NCBI GenBank assembly: GCA_023807065.1
Contig: JAJJLU010003531.1
Location: forward strand, 1 to 59,341
From: Isotricha intestinalis
Lineage: Eukaryota > Ciliophora > Litostomatea > Vestibuliferida > Isotrichidae
Reading direction: 5' to 3'
Length of the DNA stretch: 59,341 nt
Shown one piece after another: positions 37,000-48,100 of this stretch. The notes under the pieces were generated by a model, which worked only from the letters and a program-made list of their open reading frames with translations, was not told the DNA's origin and made no database searches. Within the stretch, counting starts at the first letter, position 1. Every line of letters begins with the position of its first letter. The translations under genes and the position numbers were made by a program.

Positions 37000-39900
37000 A
37001 TTTAAAAATGATGATTTAGTTAAAGAAGCTAATGAAGTAGTTGAAAAGAAAAAAGAAGATTTAGTTGTTAGAGGCAAAAAAAAATATGATGGAAGAACAA
37101 GACCTTTAAATAAAAGATTAAAAGATGATAAAATTAAAGAATATAATCCTGGAGATAAAATAAGAGGAAAAAAACCAGAAGATTTCCTTTTAAATAAAGA
37201 TAATTATAATAATTTAATGACTCAAATTGGGAATCAAATAGGGAGAAATTTTGTAGAAGAAAAAGCAAAAAAAGATAAAGAAAATCAAGATAAAAATAAA
37301 AATATGAGAGCTCGTGGTGGAAAAAAGAAAAAAGAAAAAACAAATAACGATAAGAAAAAAAGACAAAAACAATTTTTTGATTTTGATGATGGATATGGAT
37401 TTGCTGATTTTGATGATTTAGAAGAATATTTTGATGATATGTTTAATGATTTTAATAATATGGGATTTGGATATTTTGATATGGACTTTCCAACTTTTCC
37501 AAAAACAGACAAATCGTCAAAAATAAGTAAAGAAGAGGAAAAAAAATTAAAGAAAGAATCACAAGAAAATTGGAAAAAAATAGTAAAAGAATTAAATAAG
37601 AGATCACCATATTTTATTTTAAAAGAAATTGGTGCAGTTATTAAAGCATTATCATATTTAAAAGCAGAAGAAGAAGGAGATACTTCAAAATATAGTATGG
37701 ATGAAAAAGTTAGAATGTATGAAATTTTAAAAGATAATGCTATGATTATTGGTTTATTATCGAAAGCTCATCAAGAATCTTTGAGAAGACAAGAAGAAGA
37801 AAAAAAATTAGAAAAAGATCAAGAAAAATTAATTGAAATGGAAGAAGAAGAAAAAAGAAGAAAAGAAGAAGAAAAAAAAAGAATTGAAGAAGAAATTAAA
37901 AGAAAAAAAGAAGAAAAGAGAATTGCAGAAGAAAAAGCTTTGATTGAACAAAAAGAGAAAAAAAGAATAGAAGAACAAAAGAGAATTCAAGAAGAAATTG
38001 AAAGAGAAAAAGACAGAAAAAGAAAAAGAGAACTTGAAAAAGAAGAAAAGAAGAAAAAAGAAGAAGCAGAAAAGAAAAGAAAAGAAGAAGAAAAAAAGAA
38101 AAAAGAATTAGAAGAACAAGAAAGAAGAATAGAAGAAGAGAAGAGAAAAGAACAATTAAAAAGAGAAGAAGAAGAAAGAAGAATTCTAGAAGAAGAAGCT
38201 CAGAAAAAAAAAGAATTATTAGAATTAGAAAAAAAAGAATCTACATTAGAAAAATCAGGAGAAGAAACATCAGATGAAACAATAAAAAAATTATCAATAG
38301 ATGATCTTCCAGAAATAGAAGCAAAATTAGCAAAAATAGAGCAAATGTTAAAGAAAGCAACAGGAGAAAAAAAAGATATGTTACAACAATTATATAATGA
38401 GACATTAAAAGATAAAAACGCAATAATAGAAGCATTAAATGAAGAACAAAAACAAAAAATTAAAGAAGAAACAGATTACAATCCATTAACAGATTTAAGA
38501 AAAGAAGAAGAAGAAAGGCAGAAATTAATAGAAGAAGAAAATAGAAAAATAGAAGAAGCAAAAAAAGCAGAAGAAGAAAAAAAAGAACAAAAAACTCAAC
38601 AAGTAAAAGTATCCGATGTAGATATAGAAGAAAAAACTCCAATATATAGAAAACAAAAATTATGTAAAGAAGGTGAAATATGGAATGATGATATTTTCAA
38701 ACCAATAAAAGCAAATTTATGTCCTGTTGATTCATATGGTAGATGGAATTATCCTGAAGATATAACAGAAGAAGATTTAGACGGATGGGAAGTTATTACT
38801 TGGGAAAGAGCTGAAACAATTTTTAATTCTAAAAATTTTCAAGTTTTCTACGAAGGAATTGATGCTGATGATATAATTCAAGGTGGACTTGGTGATTGCT
38901 ATTTCCTTTCTGCTATTGCTGCTCTTTGTGAATATCCTAAATTAGTAGAAAAATTGTTTTATATTAAAGAAAAAACAGAGGAACATTGCTATGGATGTTA
39001 TTATAGAATTAATGGTATTTGGAAACTTGTTTTAGTTGATGATTATTTCCCTTGTTATGGAAGATGGGGAAAAAATTTCGCATTTAGTTCAACAAATGGA
39101 AATGAATTATGGGTTGTATTATTAGAAAAAGCATGGGCTAAATTAAATGGTAACTATGCTAAAGCAATAGGAGGTGAACCACAAGAAGTTTTTGATATAA
39201 TAACAAATGCATATAGTGATAAATGTAGAGTATATAATAGAGATGAAATATGGAATAAATTATTGGAATCTGAAAATAAAGGTTATATAATGACAGCAGG
39301 AACTTCTGGTGATACATTTAATTTAGACCTTGAAGAAAAAGGTTTAGTTCCAGGACATGCATATACTATTTCAGAAGCTAGAGAAATTAAAACTTCTAAA
39401 GGAAAAGTTAAATTAGTTCATTTAAGAAATCCTTGGGGTAATAGTGAATGGTCTGGTGATTGGTGTGATTCTAGTAAATTATGGACTAATCAATTGAAAA
39501 AAGAATTAGGATATGTCAATGTTGATGATGGCTCTTTTTGGATGAGTTATGATGATTTTTGCACTTATTTCTTAATTGCTGGATTTTCTCATTTGCATGA
39601 AGATTATGTTTATACTTTTAAACATTATGGGAAAGAAGATACTGCTAAAGGACCTTTAGTTAGTAAGTTAACTAATTCTAAAAACAATAATCATTGCTAC
39701 ATTAGTGTTCATCAAAAAAATCCTAGAATTATATTAAGAGATGGAACTTATCAAAAGCCTGTTTTACATTATCTTATTTTAGTTGATGATCAAAGTAATG
39801 TTATTGGTTCAAATGCAAATAATGAAAATAATTGTACATTACAAGTAACACTTAAAAAAGGAACATATTATTTAATTCATGATATTAATTATAGATATGT

Positions 39901-40687
39901 TCAAAAAAAACAACATGGACATAATGTATCTTGTTATTCTAAATATTCAGTTCCAATTGAAAAATCTAAAGAAAATATAGAAGGAGTAGTTAAAGAAAGT
40001 TTATTAGAATATGCAAAAAATTACCTATCACCTCAATCATATGCAGGAGGAAAAATATATCAAAGTAAACAGAAAAATAATAAGGAAAATTCAAATACTT
40101 TTAATTTTAATTTTGTATTATTTGATAATACAGATGGAAATAATGATGTAACATTAAAAGATACAATGACGTTTAGAAGTCAAAAATGTGCAGAATTTTA
40201 TTTAGAAGAAGGAGAAGAAAAATCAACTTCATTAACAAAAACTATTCCAGCAGGAGATTGGGATGTGTTTATTCATATGCCATATAATTATTCTTCAGTT
40301 TTTTCTTATAGTTTACAAAGTTCTTCAAAACCAAGTTCAAAAAAAAAAAAAGATGATAAGAATAAAAAAGAAGAAACTGTTAAAAAAGAAGAACCAAAAA
40401 AAACTAATTATGAAACTGAAGTTTTTAAACAAGAAGGTGAATGTATTGATGAAGAGGAAACTTTGTTCCAATATATTTTACCTGGTAAAGATGGGTATTA
40501 TATTGGTTTAGAAAATAAAGGAAGTGCTATTAGAATGAAATTAATTCTTGAAGGTTTATATGATCCTAATAATCCTGATGATGATGAAATTTCATTCAGA
40601 ATTGGTGGAAAAAGTAAAAAAGTATTTTTTGTGAAAATTGATGAAGATTATGATGGAGATTTAACTTTTTATTTTGATTATGCATAA
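36998..40687 (+). CDS. Calpain family cysteine protease, main part
   Basis: The frame is open from 36947 and gives 1229 residues when taken from the shift at 36998 (1156 from the first Met at 37217); with the preceding frame it makes about 1580. Numbered from the Met at 37217: an acidic, aromatic segment (about 50-95, DFDDGYGFADFDDLEEYFDD), a very long charged Glu/Lys/Arg helix (about 190-345, likely a single alpha helix), then the calpain core with C561 (GGLGDCYFLSA), H714 (PGHAYTISEA) and N738 (LRNPWGNSEWSGDW), all three catalytic residues. Two beta-sandwich regions follow, separated by a Lys-rich linker (about 1040-1065). It should be an active cytosolic protease; the helix may act as a rigid spacer. 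Confidence 0.85.
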   Translation, partial: KFKNDDLVKEANEVVEKKKEDLVVRGKKKYDGRTRPLNKRLKDDKIKEYNPGDKIRGKKPEDFLLNKDNYNNLMTQIGNQIGRNFVEEKAKKDKENQDKNKNMRARGGKKKKEKTNNDKKKRQKQFFDFDDGYGFADFDDLEEYFDDMFNDFNNMGFGYFDMDFPTFPKTDKSSKISKEEEKKLKKESQENWKKIVKELNKRSPYFILKEIGAVIKALSYLKAEEEGDTSKYSMDEKVRMYEILKDNAMIIGLLSKAHQESLRRQEEEKKLEKDQEKLIEMEEEEKRRKEEEKKRIEEEIKRKKEEKRIAEEKALIEQKEKKRIEEQKRIQEEIEREKDRKRKRELEKEEKKKKEEAEKKRKEEEKKKKELEEQERRIEEEKRKEQLKREEEERRILEEEAQKKKELLELEKKESTLEKSGEETSDETIKKLSIDDLPEIEAKLAKIEQMLKKATGEKKDMLQQLYNETLKDKNAIIEALNEEQKQKIKEETDYNPLTDLRKEEEERQKLIEEENRKIEEAKKAEEEKKEQKTQQVKVSDVDIEEKTPIYRKQKLCKEGEIWNDDIFKPIKANLCPVDSYGRWNYPEDITEEDLDGWEVITWERAETIFNSKNFQVFYEGIDADDIIQGGLGDCYFLSAIAALCEYPKLVEKLFYIKEKTEEHCYGCYYRINGIWKLVLVDDYFPCYGRWGKNFAFSSTNGNELWVVLLEKAWAKLNGNYAKAIGGEPQEVFDIITNAYSDKCRVYNRDEIWNKLLESENKGYIMTAGTSGDTFNLDLEEKGLVPGHAYTISEAREIKTSKGKVKLVHLRNPWGNSEWSGDWCDSSKLWTNQLKKELGYVNVDDGSFWMSYDDFCTYFLIAGFSHLHEDYVYTFKHYGKEDTAKGPLVSKLTNSKNNNHCYISVHQKNPRIILRDGTYQKPVLHYLILVDDQSNVIGSNANNENNCTLQVTLKKGTYYLIHDINYRYVQKKQHGHNVSCYSKYSVPIEKSKENIEGVVKESLLEYAKNYLSPQSYAGGKIYQSKQKNNKENSNTFNFNFVLFDNTDGNNDVTLKDTMTFRSQKCAEFYLEEGEEKSTSLTKTIPAGDWDVFIHMPYNYSSVFSYSLQSSSKPSSKKKKDDKNKKEETVKKEEPKKTNYETEVFKQEGECIDEEETLFQYILPGKDGYYIGLENKGSAIRMKLILEGLYDPNNPDDDEISFRIGGKSKKVFFVKIDEDYDGDLTFYFDYA

Positions 40688-40801
40688 ATTTAATTTAATT
40701 TTTTTTGGTTTATTTAAGAATTTTATTTAATTTTTATTCGAATTTAAGGACTTTTTGTTTTAAAATGTTTTTTTTAATAATTATTTTTAATTGTTTTAAA
40801 G

Positions 40802-41791
40802 ATGAAAGAGTGTTTTTTTTTTGGGTTTGTTTTAGTTTTTATTTGTTGTAATAATTTAAATAATAATGATTTAATTCAAAGCCAAAAAAATGTTATGAAA
40901 ATCATTAATAAATCTTACAATATGTTTTCAAAAGAAAAAGATTTTGAGATACAAATTTTTATTTCTCTTGAAGAAAATTTCAATTTACTAAATGAAGAAG
41001 AAATAAACACTATTTTAATTTTTTATAATTATTATTTACAACAATATTCACTTATTCAAAATATGAAAAAAGAAAAATTTAATATTATTTTAAAGTCAGT
41101 AAAAAAAGTGGTTTATTTAATAATAAAAAATTATTTTTTTATTTCAAATAATTATAAATTGAGAATAACCAAATTATTAGAAAATATATCCAAAAATATA
41201 GTTAATAGAGAAGAAAATATAAAAAATGAAGTTAATGATTCTTTTGAAATTTATTTAATTAATCAAGATATTAAAAAAAAGAAAATAACATCGAATAAAA
41301 ATAACGTAACATTAATATTTGATAATAAAACTTTTAGAGAAAATAAAATAGCTAATATTGTGTTTTTCATATTCTCTGATTTAACACATGAAAAAAATTT
41401 ATATGCTTCTGTTTTAGTAAAATCATATTTATTTGATTTTGAAGATAAAATAATACAAAGCACAAAATTAAAAAATAATTTATTTGAAATTGATTTTAAT
41501 TTAGATTCTTCAAGAGATTATTCATCTTGTTGTGAAATAGACACTTTTAATTTTTCAATAATTAAAAGAAAATCAATTCAAAATTTAAATAATCAAAAAG
41601 GAATAATTAATATAAAATGTTTAAACATCGATTTTTCATTTAACTTTTTAACTGTACAAATAAAACAAATAAGAAATAACAAAAAATTAACTATTTTTAT
41701 GATAATATTAATTCCTATTATAATTCTTTTTCCTTTGAAGAAAAAAATAAAAAAAAAACAGAATATTCTTAAAAAAAATAAAATTAAATGA
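40802..41791 (+). CDS. Unknown type I membrane protein
   Basis: This 329-residue protein has a signal peptide (about 1-17, FFFGFVLVFICC), an extracellular or lumenal region without recognised domains, and one membrane span near the end (about 295-312, TIFMIILIPIIILFPL) followed by a strongly Lys-rich cytosolic tail. The C-terminal ectodomain has beta character and a CC pair (SSCCEID), which could be the membrane-proximal end of a longer REJ/GPS-like surface protein, but this is only a resemblance. It ends in TGA. It follows the calpain by about 115 bp. Confidence 0.6.
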   Translation: MKECFFFGFVLVFICCNNLNNNDLIQSQKNVMKIINKSYNMFSKEKDFEIQIFISLEENFNLLNEEEINTILIFYNYYLQQYSLIQNMKKEKFNIILKSVKKVVYLIIKNYFFISNNYKLRITKLLENISKNIVNREENIKNEVNDSFEIYLINQDIKKKKITSNKNNVTLIFDNKTFRENKIANIVFFIFSDLTHEKNLYASVLVKSYLFDFEDKIIQSTKLKNNLFEIDFNLDSSRDYSSCCEIDTFNFSIIKRKSIQNLNNQKGIINIKCLNIDFSFNFLTVQIKQIRNNKKLTIFMIILIPIIILFPLKKKIKKKQNILKKNKIK

Positions 41792-42530
41792 TAAATAAAA
41801 AGAAAAAAAATCTAATTAAAATAAATTATTTATAATTCAAGTTAATTTTGTTAAATGTCTTCATTTAAAGAATTAAGAAAATGAATGATGCTCAAAAAAA
41901 ATTGAAAAAAAGTAGAAACAAAGAAAGATTTTCAATCAATTATCACAATATAAATAATAATAATTCCATTGAAGACACAATTATATTACATGTCCAAAAA
42001 ATAATAAAAATATAAAAGAAAAATATCAAAATAAAAAAAATGATAATTCAAAAAATAAAAATATTTAAGGTCTTTTATCTAAAAAGAAAATTTTTAAAAA
42101 GAAAAACAAAGAAAATAAAATAAATACCTTTAAAAAATTTTTGAAAATATTGTAAACAAAAAATGATGATAAAGTGAAAGATAATAACAAAGAAAATTTA
42201 AAATTTGATTTTAACACAAAAAAAAAAAATTATATTAACAATTGAAATAAAGATTACAATAAAGGTGGACAAAGGATGTACAAGAAAATTTAAATTTATA
42301 AAGTTTTAAATAAATAAACAATACAACTTAAAAAAGAAGGACTTTAAATTCATTACTTCTCATAAAAAATTATTATGAATAAAATTTATTAAAAACTAAT
42401 TTTATTATTTTAATCAATTTAATAAACCATTTTTCTTAAAAAAATTTTCTTTTTATAATGAAAAAAAAAAAATTAATTACCAAATTATAAACAACATTAT
42501 AAATAAAAATAAATATTAAAAATCTAAATA
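41792..42530 (+). other. Intergenic region with decayed coding-like sequence
   Basis: About 740 bp, A-rich on the plus strand. From about 41881 an ATG frame runs 44 codons (MNDAQKKLKKSRNKERFSIN...), then Lys/Asn-rich segments in other frames are broken by several TAA and one TGA. The composition is that of the Lys/Asn-rich middle parts of neighbouring genes, so I think it is a relic, but I cannot name the parent. Confidence 0.35.
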
Positions 42531-43178
42531 ATGTCATTGATATGTTGTCCTCTTCAATGTGGAAAATTTATAAGTAGTTTTCTTTCTCACAAAAATGAAT
42601 GTCCAAATAAAAATAAATTAGGAAAATTTTGCGAACAATGTCCTTATAACCCAGAACATGTTTTAAGTATTAAAGCATTAAAAGTTCATACTTATTTTTG
42701 TCCAAATAAACCAAAAAATAGTATTTTTAAATTAAAACATAGAATCAATGAAACTTTATCATTAAAAAAAGAAATTCCACCTTATGATATTGTTAGAAGT
42801 AAAAGAAATGAAAATCAATATTTAAAAAAAAATATGCCTATTTCACTTTCAGAAGGATCTTTATCTGAAACATTTAAAGTATATAAAAGAAATAATACAT
42901 TAATAAATGAAAACATCAATAGAATTAAAAACCAAGAAAGAAAATTACTTAGTTATTATATTGATAATAAAGTAATTGAAAAAGAAATGAATTCGAATGA
43001 AAATGATATTAATTATAATTATTCTATTGAAAATAAAGTAATTGATATAAATAAAAATAATAATATATTTGAAAAAACAAATTATAATATTATTAAGAAA
43101 GAAAGTACTGAAGAAAAAAGTATTTTCTCAACTACCAGTGAAGATACTATAAATTTAAAAAAAAATTTTCAATGGTAA
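42531..43178 (+). CDS. Tandem zinc-finger (CCHC + CHHC) protein, short paralogue C
   Basis: This 215-residue paralogue of the proteins at 13.2 and 14.3 kb starts MSLICCPLQCGKF. Its first finger is C6-x3-C10-x9-H20-x3-C24; its second is an exact CHHC finger, C37-x5-H43-x9-H53-x3-C57, with the shared CPYNPEHV core. The rest is Lys/Asn-rich and disordered. Unlike A and B it has no GILK or (K/R)SV-x-F motif and no KVFVF tail; it ends KKNFQW. It may have lost the phosphatase-docking part or bind a different partner. RNA binding is inferred from the CHHC family. Confidence 0.72.
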   Translation: MSLICCPLQCGKFISSFLSHKNECPNKNKLGKFCEQCPYNPEHVLSIKALKVHTYFCPNKPKNSIFKLKHRINETLSLKKEIPPYDIVRSKRNENQYLKKNMPISLSEGSLSETFKVYKRNNTLINENINRIKNQERKLLSYYIDNKVIEKEMNSNENDINYNYSIENKVIDINKNNNIFEKTNYNIIKKESTEEKSIFSTTSEDTINLKKNFQW

Positions 43179-43348
43179 AAATTCTTAACTGAACTATTAT
43201 CATATATTTTTCCTATTAAATTATTTATAAATTCTTTATGGTTATTATATTATAAAAATGCAATATAAACCTTGAAAAAAATAATTTTTTTAATAATTAA
43301 TATTTAAATATAATAATTTAATAAATTAAATTATTATAGTAGTAAAAT

Positions 43349-44500
43349 TAGGGATGATAGACTTCAAAAAACATCAAAGAATTGAATATAAAAAAATTAA
43401 ATATTGGATAAAAATATTAAATGATAACAAAAAACAATTATCTTCAACCATAAAAAGATTTTCTCAATCATAAAAAGAAATTAATAATTAAAAATAGGGA
43501 GAAAAAATAGTATTCTAAAGAACAATCAAATTTATTTAAATATGTTGATGTTTTTATAAATCTTTTTCATTCTATAACTTTAAACGATTCAGATTATGTC
43601 AATCAAGTAAATTAAGAAATTCAAAAAAAAAATTAATGAATTATTGAAGAAATTGATTAAGAATAATCAATTCAAAAAGAATGAATACATTTCAAAAAGA
43701 ATATTTAAATGATTAATATTTTTCCTTCCAAAAACAATATTTCATCATTGTTAATAACTAAAAAGATTTAGCGAATGAAGGAGATTAACAATAATATTTC
43801 ATCATATATTTTACTATATTAAATGATATATATTTTCCTCAAAAAAGTATAGTTGAAAACATATATACATTAAATAAGAATTATGAATAAGCTCAAAATG
43901 AATTAATTCCAATGTATTTTGATGAATTAGATTGTTTCAAATTTATTTATAATTTGATGAAGAAGAAATGAAAAAAAAATTTGAATTAACTTTCATTGAC
44001 CCAATGAAAAAAACAATGATTGCTCCAGAAAGAATAACAAAGAAAGCTATTATTATAATATATTTTATTCTTCAACTGATTTAATTATAGAAAATCATTT
44101 TTCTTTTTTTGATGCATTAGTTTCAATTATATAATATAGATTTCACTGTAATTTTAATTGTAATATTTTGAATTTAAAACTAGTATAAAATTATTACATA
44201 TTGTTAAAATATTTAAAAAAAATGTGTTTAGAAAGAGCTTTGAAAATCGAAACTTTTAAAAAAAAAAGTAAATATAAAAAATCATGTTTTTAATCCTATT
44301 GTTTTATTTGTTAAAGAAGAAATTAAAAATAATTCAGAAATGGCTATTAAAATTATTTAAAGAAAATGTTACAAGAAAATTACATAAATTTCATGATTTA
44401 AGTAAAGAAATTTTAGTTGAGGAAAAATTCAAAAATATAATAGAATTTTAAAGAAAGGAAAAATTTCAATTACTCAAACTTTAAAAAATAAAATAATTGT
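43349..44500 (+). pseudogene. Decayed gene, family not recognised
   Basis: Coding-like peptide runs on through many stops and several frame changes: FKKHQRIEYKKIKYW from about 43362, YVDVFINLFHSITLNDSDYV from 43541, YFDELDCFKFIYNLM near 43917, LTFIDPMKKTMIAPERI near 43987, and VKEEIKNNSEMAIKII near 44310. Most stops are TAA at places where Gln would fit (for example RFSQS-stop-KEINN-stop-K). Tiny introns could explain one or two breaks but not this many. I take it as a pseudogene of about 1.1 kb. Confidence 0.55.
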
Positions 44501-45103
44501 TCTTTATAAAAAAATAATAATAATGGAAAAGATAATATGTTTTTTTTTGTCTACATTTTGGATTATTTTTGTTTTGTTTTTTAAATTTTTAATGGAAGGA
44601 AATTCATTTTTTGATAGTGTTTTAAGTTTTATTATTATATTGTTATTAATTTATTTTTTTAAAAATTTTTTGTGAAAATTATATATTAAGTTTATCAAAT
44701 TATTTATTATTTTTATCAATTTATTTATTATTTTATTCTTCAAAAATTATATATATTAATAAAAATGTGTTTTCATATTTTGAATTTTTCATTAATATTA
44801 ATTAATTAATTAAATATTTTTTTTAATTTTTAAAAATGACGTCAAATATAATAATTAATTGAAAAGATTTAAGAAATGATGAAAAAAAGAAAATTGATAC
44901 CACTTTTTTCATTATCTCCTTTTCAAAAATCAAATTATTTCTTCTTTTATTGAATTATTTGTTTAGAAAACAAATTTTTGAAATAAAAAAATGAATTTTG
45001 TAAAAATCTATTAATATTAAAAATAATTTTTATTCATTAATGAAACTATTTAATTAATATGAGAAAAAAATAAAAACAATTAAAAAAGAAAAGTAAAAAA
45101 AAT
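44501..45103. other. AT-rich region before the ABC transporter
   Basis: A 50-codon hydrophobic open frame at 44523-44675 (MEKIICFFLSTFWIIF) could be the membrane tail of the preceding relic or chance T-rich sequence. The rest is A/T runs and presumably holds the promoter of the transporter; no motif is recognised. Confidence 0.3.
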
Positions 45104-48100
45104 ATGAAATATCAAGAATTAAACGAAAATAAAAATTTCCAAACTACAGAAACTCCATATGATGAAATTAAGATCCCAGAAAAAGACCAAAAAGTTCCCA
45201 ACTTAACAATTCCATCAGAAAGAATTGAAGATAAAAACAATGTAAAGTTACATTTACAAGATGATCAAACAATAGGAAATGAAGAAAAAGAAAAAAAAAA
45301 AGAAGAAGAAGAAGACGAAGATGAAAAATATGAAACAGGAGCAAAAAGAAATTTAATGTTTGAACAGCAAAATATATCTCCAATAAAATTATATTGTCAT
45401 TTATCAGGAAAATTAGAAGTAATATTAATGATTATAGGTTTCATAGGTGCAATGGGCTCTGGAGTCGCTGCCCCTTTAATGACATATTTATTTGGAGATA
45501 CATTTAATGAATTTACAGGAGTTACAGAAGAATTAATTGAGTTTGTTCCTGAAGAAACTTTACAAACATTATTTAAAACATTTGAACATAATATTGATAA
45601 AATGGTGAAAAAATTGTTATATATTGGAACTGGAATGTTCTTCGCTTTTTTCATATCTAAATTTACTTGGAATTTAGTTGGAATTAGACAAATGCAACAT
45701 TTAAAAGAAAATTATTTTGCTACAATATTAAAACAAGAACAAGGATGGTTTGATGCAAATAATGCATTTGAATTTGCAACAAAAGTTCAAGCTCAAATAG
45801 AACAAATTACTCTTGGAGTAGGAGAAAAATTTGGTTTAGTTTTAACATTAGGATCTCAATTATTAGTTGGATTAACTTTTGCTTTTTATACTTCTTGGGT
45901 TCTTCCTTTAGTTATGTTAAGTATGACTCCTTTTATTATTGGTGCTGTTATTTATTTAGTAACAGCTTTAAAAAAAACTATGGTGGGATCTCGAAAAAGC
46001 TTTGAAAAAGCAGGAGGTGTTGCTGAGGAGATGTTATATAATATTAAAACTGTTGCTTCTTTTGCTAATTTTGAATTTGAAATTCAAAGATTTAATAAAT
46101 TAATTGATGATGTTCATACGTATAATTCTGAAAAAGCATTAAAATTAGGAGGAAGTGTTGGTGTTATTTTATTCTTTATTTTCATGACTTTTTTCATTTC
46201 TATTATTTATGCTAGGAAATTAATCGGTGATCATGTTTACAATATTAATAAGAATAAAAAGTTCACTCAAGGAGATTTAATGACAGTAATTTTTTCTACT
46301 TTAATTGCCGTTTTTTCTATTGGAACTATTGCTCCTAATGTTAAAATTATTCAAGAAAGTGCTATTGCTTCATCAGATTATTTTACTTTATTTGAAAGAA
46401 AACCACAAATAGATTTAAGTAATTCAACATATAAACCACCAAAAAATGAAGTAAAAGGAAAAATAGAATTTAAAAATATTGATTTTATTTATCCTTCTGA
46501 TCCAAATAAGAGAAAAATATTAAATAATTTAAATATATTAATTGAACCTGGAAAAAAAGTTGCTTTAGTAGGTGAAAGTGGATGTGGAAAATCAACAACA
46601 GTAAATTTAATAGAAAGATTATATGAAGCCACCTCAGGAGAAGTATTAATAGATGATATAGATATAAAAAAATATGATATAGAATATCTAAGAAATTTAA
46701 TAGGATATGTTCAACAAGAGCCAGTATTATTTAATAGACCAATAAGAGAAAATGTAATATTTGGACGTGAAGAATATTTAAAAACTTTAGGAGACCCAGA
46801 AAAATTAGTTCAAATAGCATGTGAAGAAAGTTATGCAAAAGAATTTATAGAAAAATCAAGTGAAAAATATGATTATATAGTAGGAATAAAAGGAAGTAAA
46901 TTATCAGGAGGACAAAAACAAAGAGTAGCAATAGCAAGAGCAATAGTATGTGAACCTAAAATATTAATATTAGATGAAGCTACTAGTGCTCTTGATAATA
47001 AATCAGAAAAAGAAGTTCAAGCAGCTCTTGATCATATATCTCAAAAGAATGTAACTACAGTTATTATTGCTCATAGATTAAGTACTATTAAAAATGCTGA
47101 TGTGATTTATGCTATTAGAGACGGTAGTGTTGTTGAAATTGGAAATCATAAAAGTTTACTTGAAAAAAATGGTTATTATGCTGGATTAGTAAAATCACAG
47201 TTAGCTCAAGATGAACTTGAAAATAAAGAAGATGGTGCTTTTGATGCTAAAGAGAGAAAAAAAAGTGATATTAAAAAATTAAGTTCAAGACATTTATCAA
47301 GTCGTCATAGTGAAAATATATTATTTCCAGAACAACAAATTAAAAAAGCAGAAGAAGATGAAAAAAGAGGAGTTAGTTTATGTAGAGTAATTAAATTTAT
47401 GTGTCAAGATTTCTGTGATTGTTTCATTGCATCATTAGGAGCTTTAGTCACAGGAGCAATTACTCCTTTTTGTGGTTGGGTTCTTTCAAAAACTGTTAAT
47501 GCACTTTCAAGTACTAATAGACATACTGTTTATGATGATGGATTAAAATGGGCTTTTGTTTTCTTAGCAATAGCTTTCGCTGTTTCTATTTCAGTTTTTA
47601 TTAAATTATGGAAATTGGAAAAATTAGGAAGTAGTGTTACTTGTAAAATGAGGAAATTAATTATTGAAAAATATCTACAATTACATATTGGTTATTTTGA
47701 TATTGATGATAATAGTCCTGGTGGTCTATTAACTAAACTTTCTATTGATACTACTCAATTAAATTCAATTATATTAACTTTAATTGGAGATATTATTCAA
47801 ACTTTTGGAAATACAGTCACTGGACTTATTATAGGTTTTTATTATGATTGGAAATTAACTTTAATATGCTTATGCTTTGTACCTTTTATTGTTTTTTCTA
47901 TTGTCACTGCAAAAAATAGTATAATATCAGCAATTAAAGCAAAAGATAATAGAGTAGATATTGAAGCAGGAGCAATATTATCTGAATGTGTAATTAATAC
48001 TAAAACAATATATTCATTTAATTTCCAAAAACCAGCAGTTGATTTATATTTATCTGTTATTGGAGGTAATGCTTCAGATAATATTAAAGAGAGTATTAGA

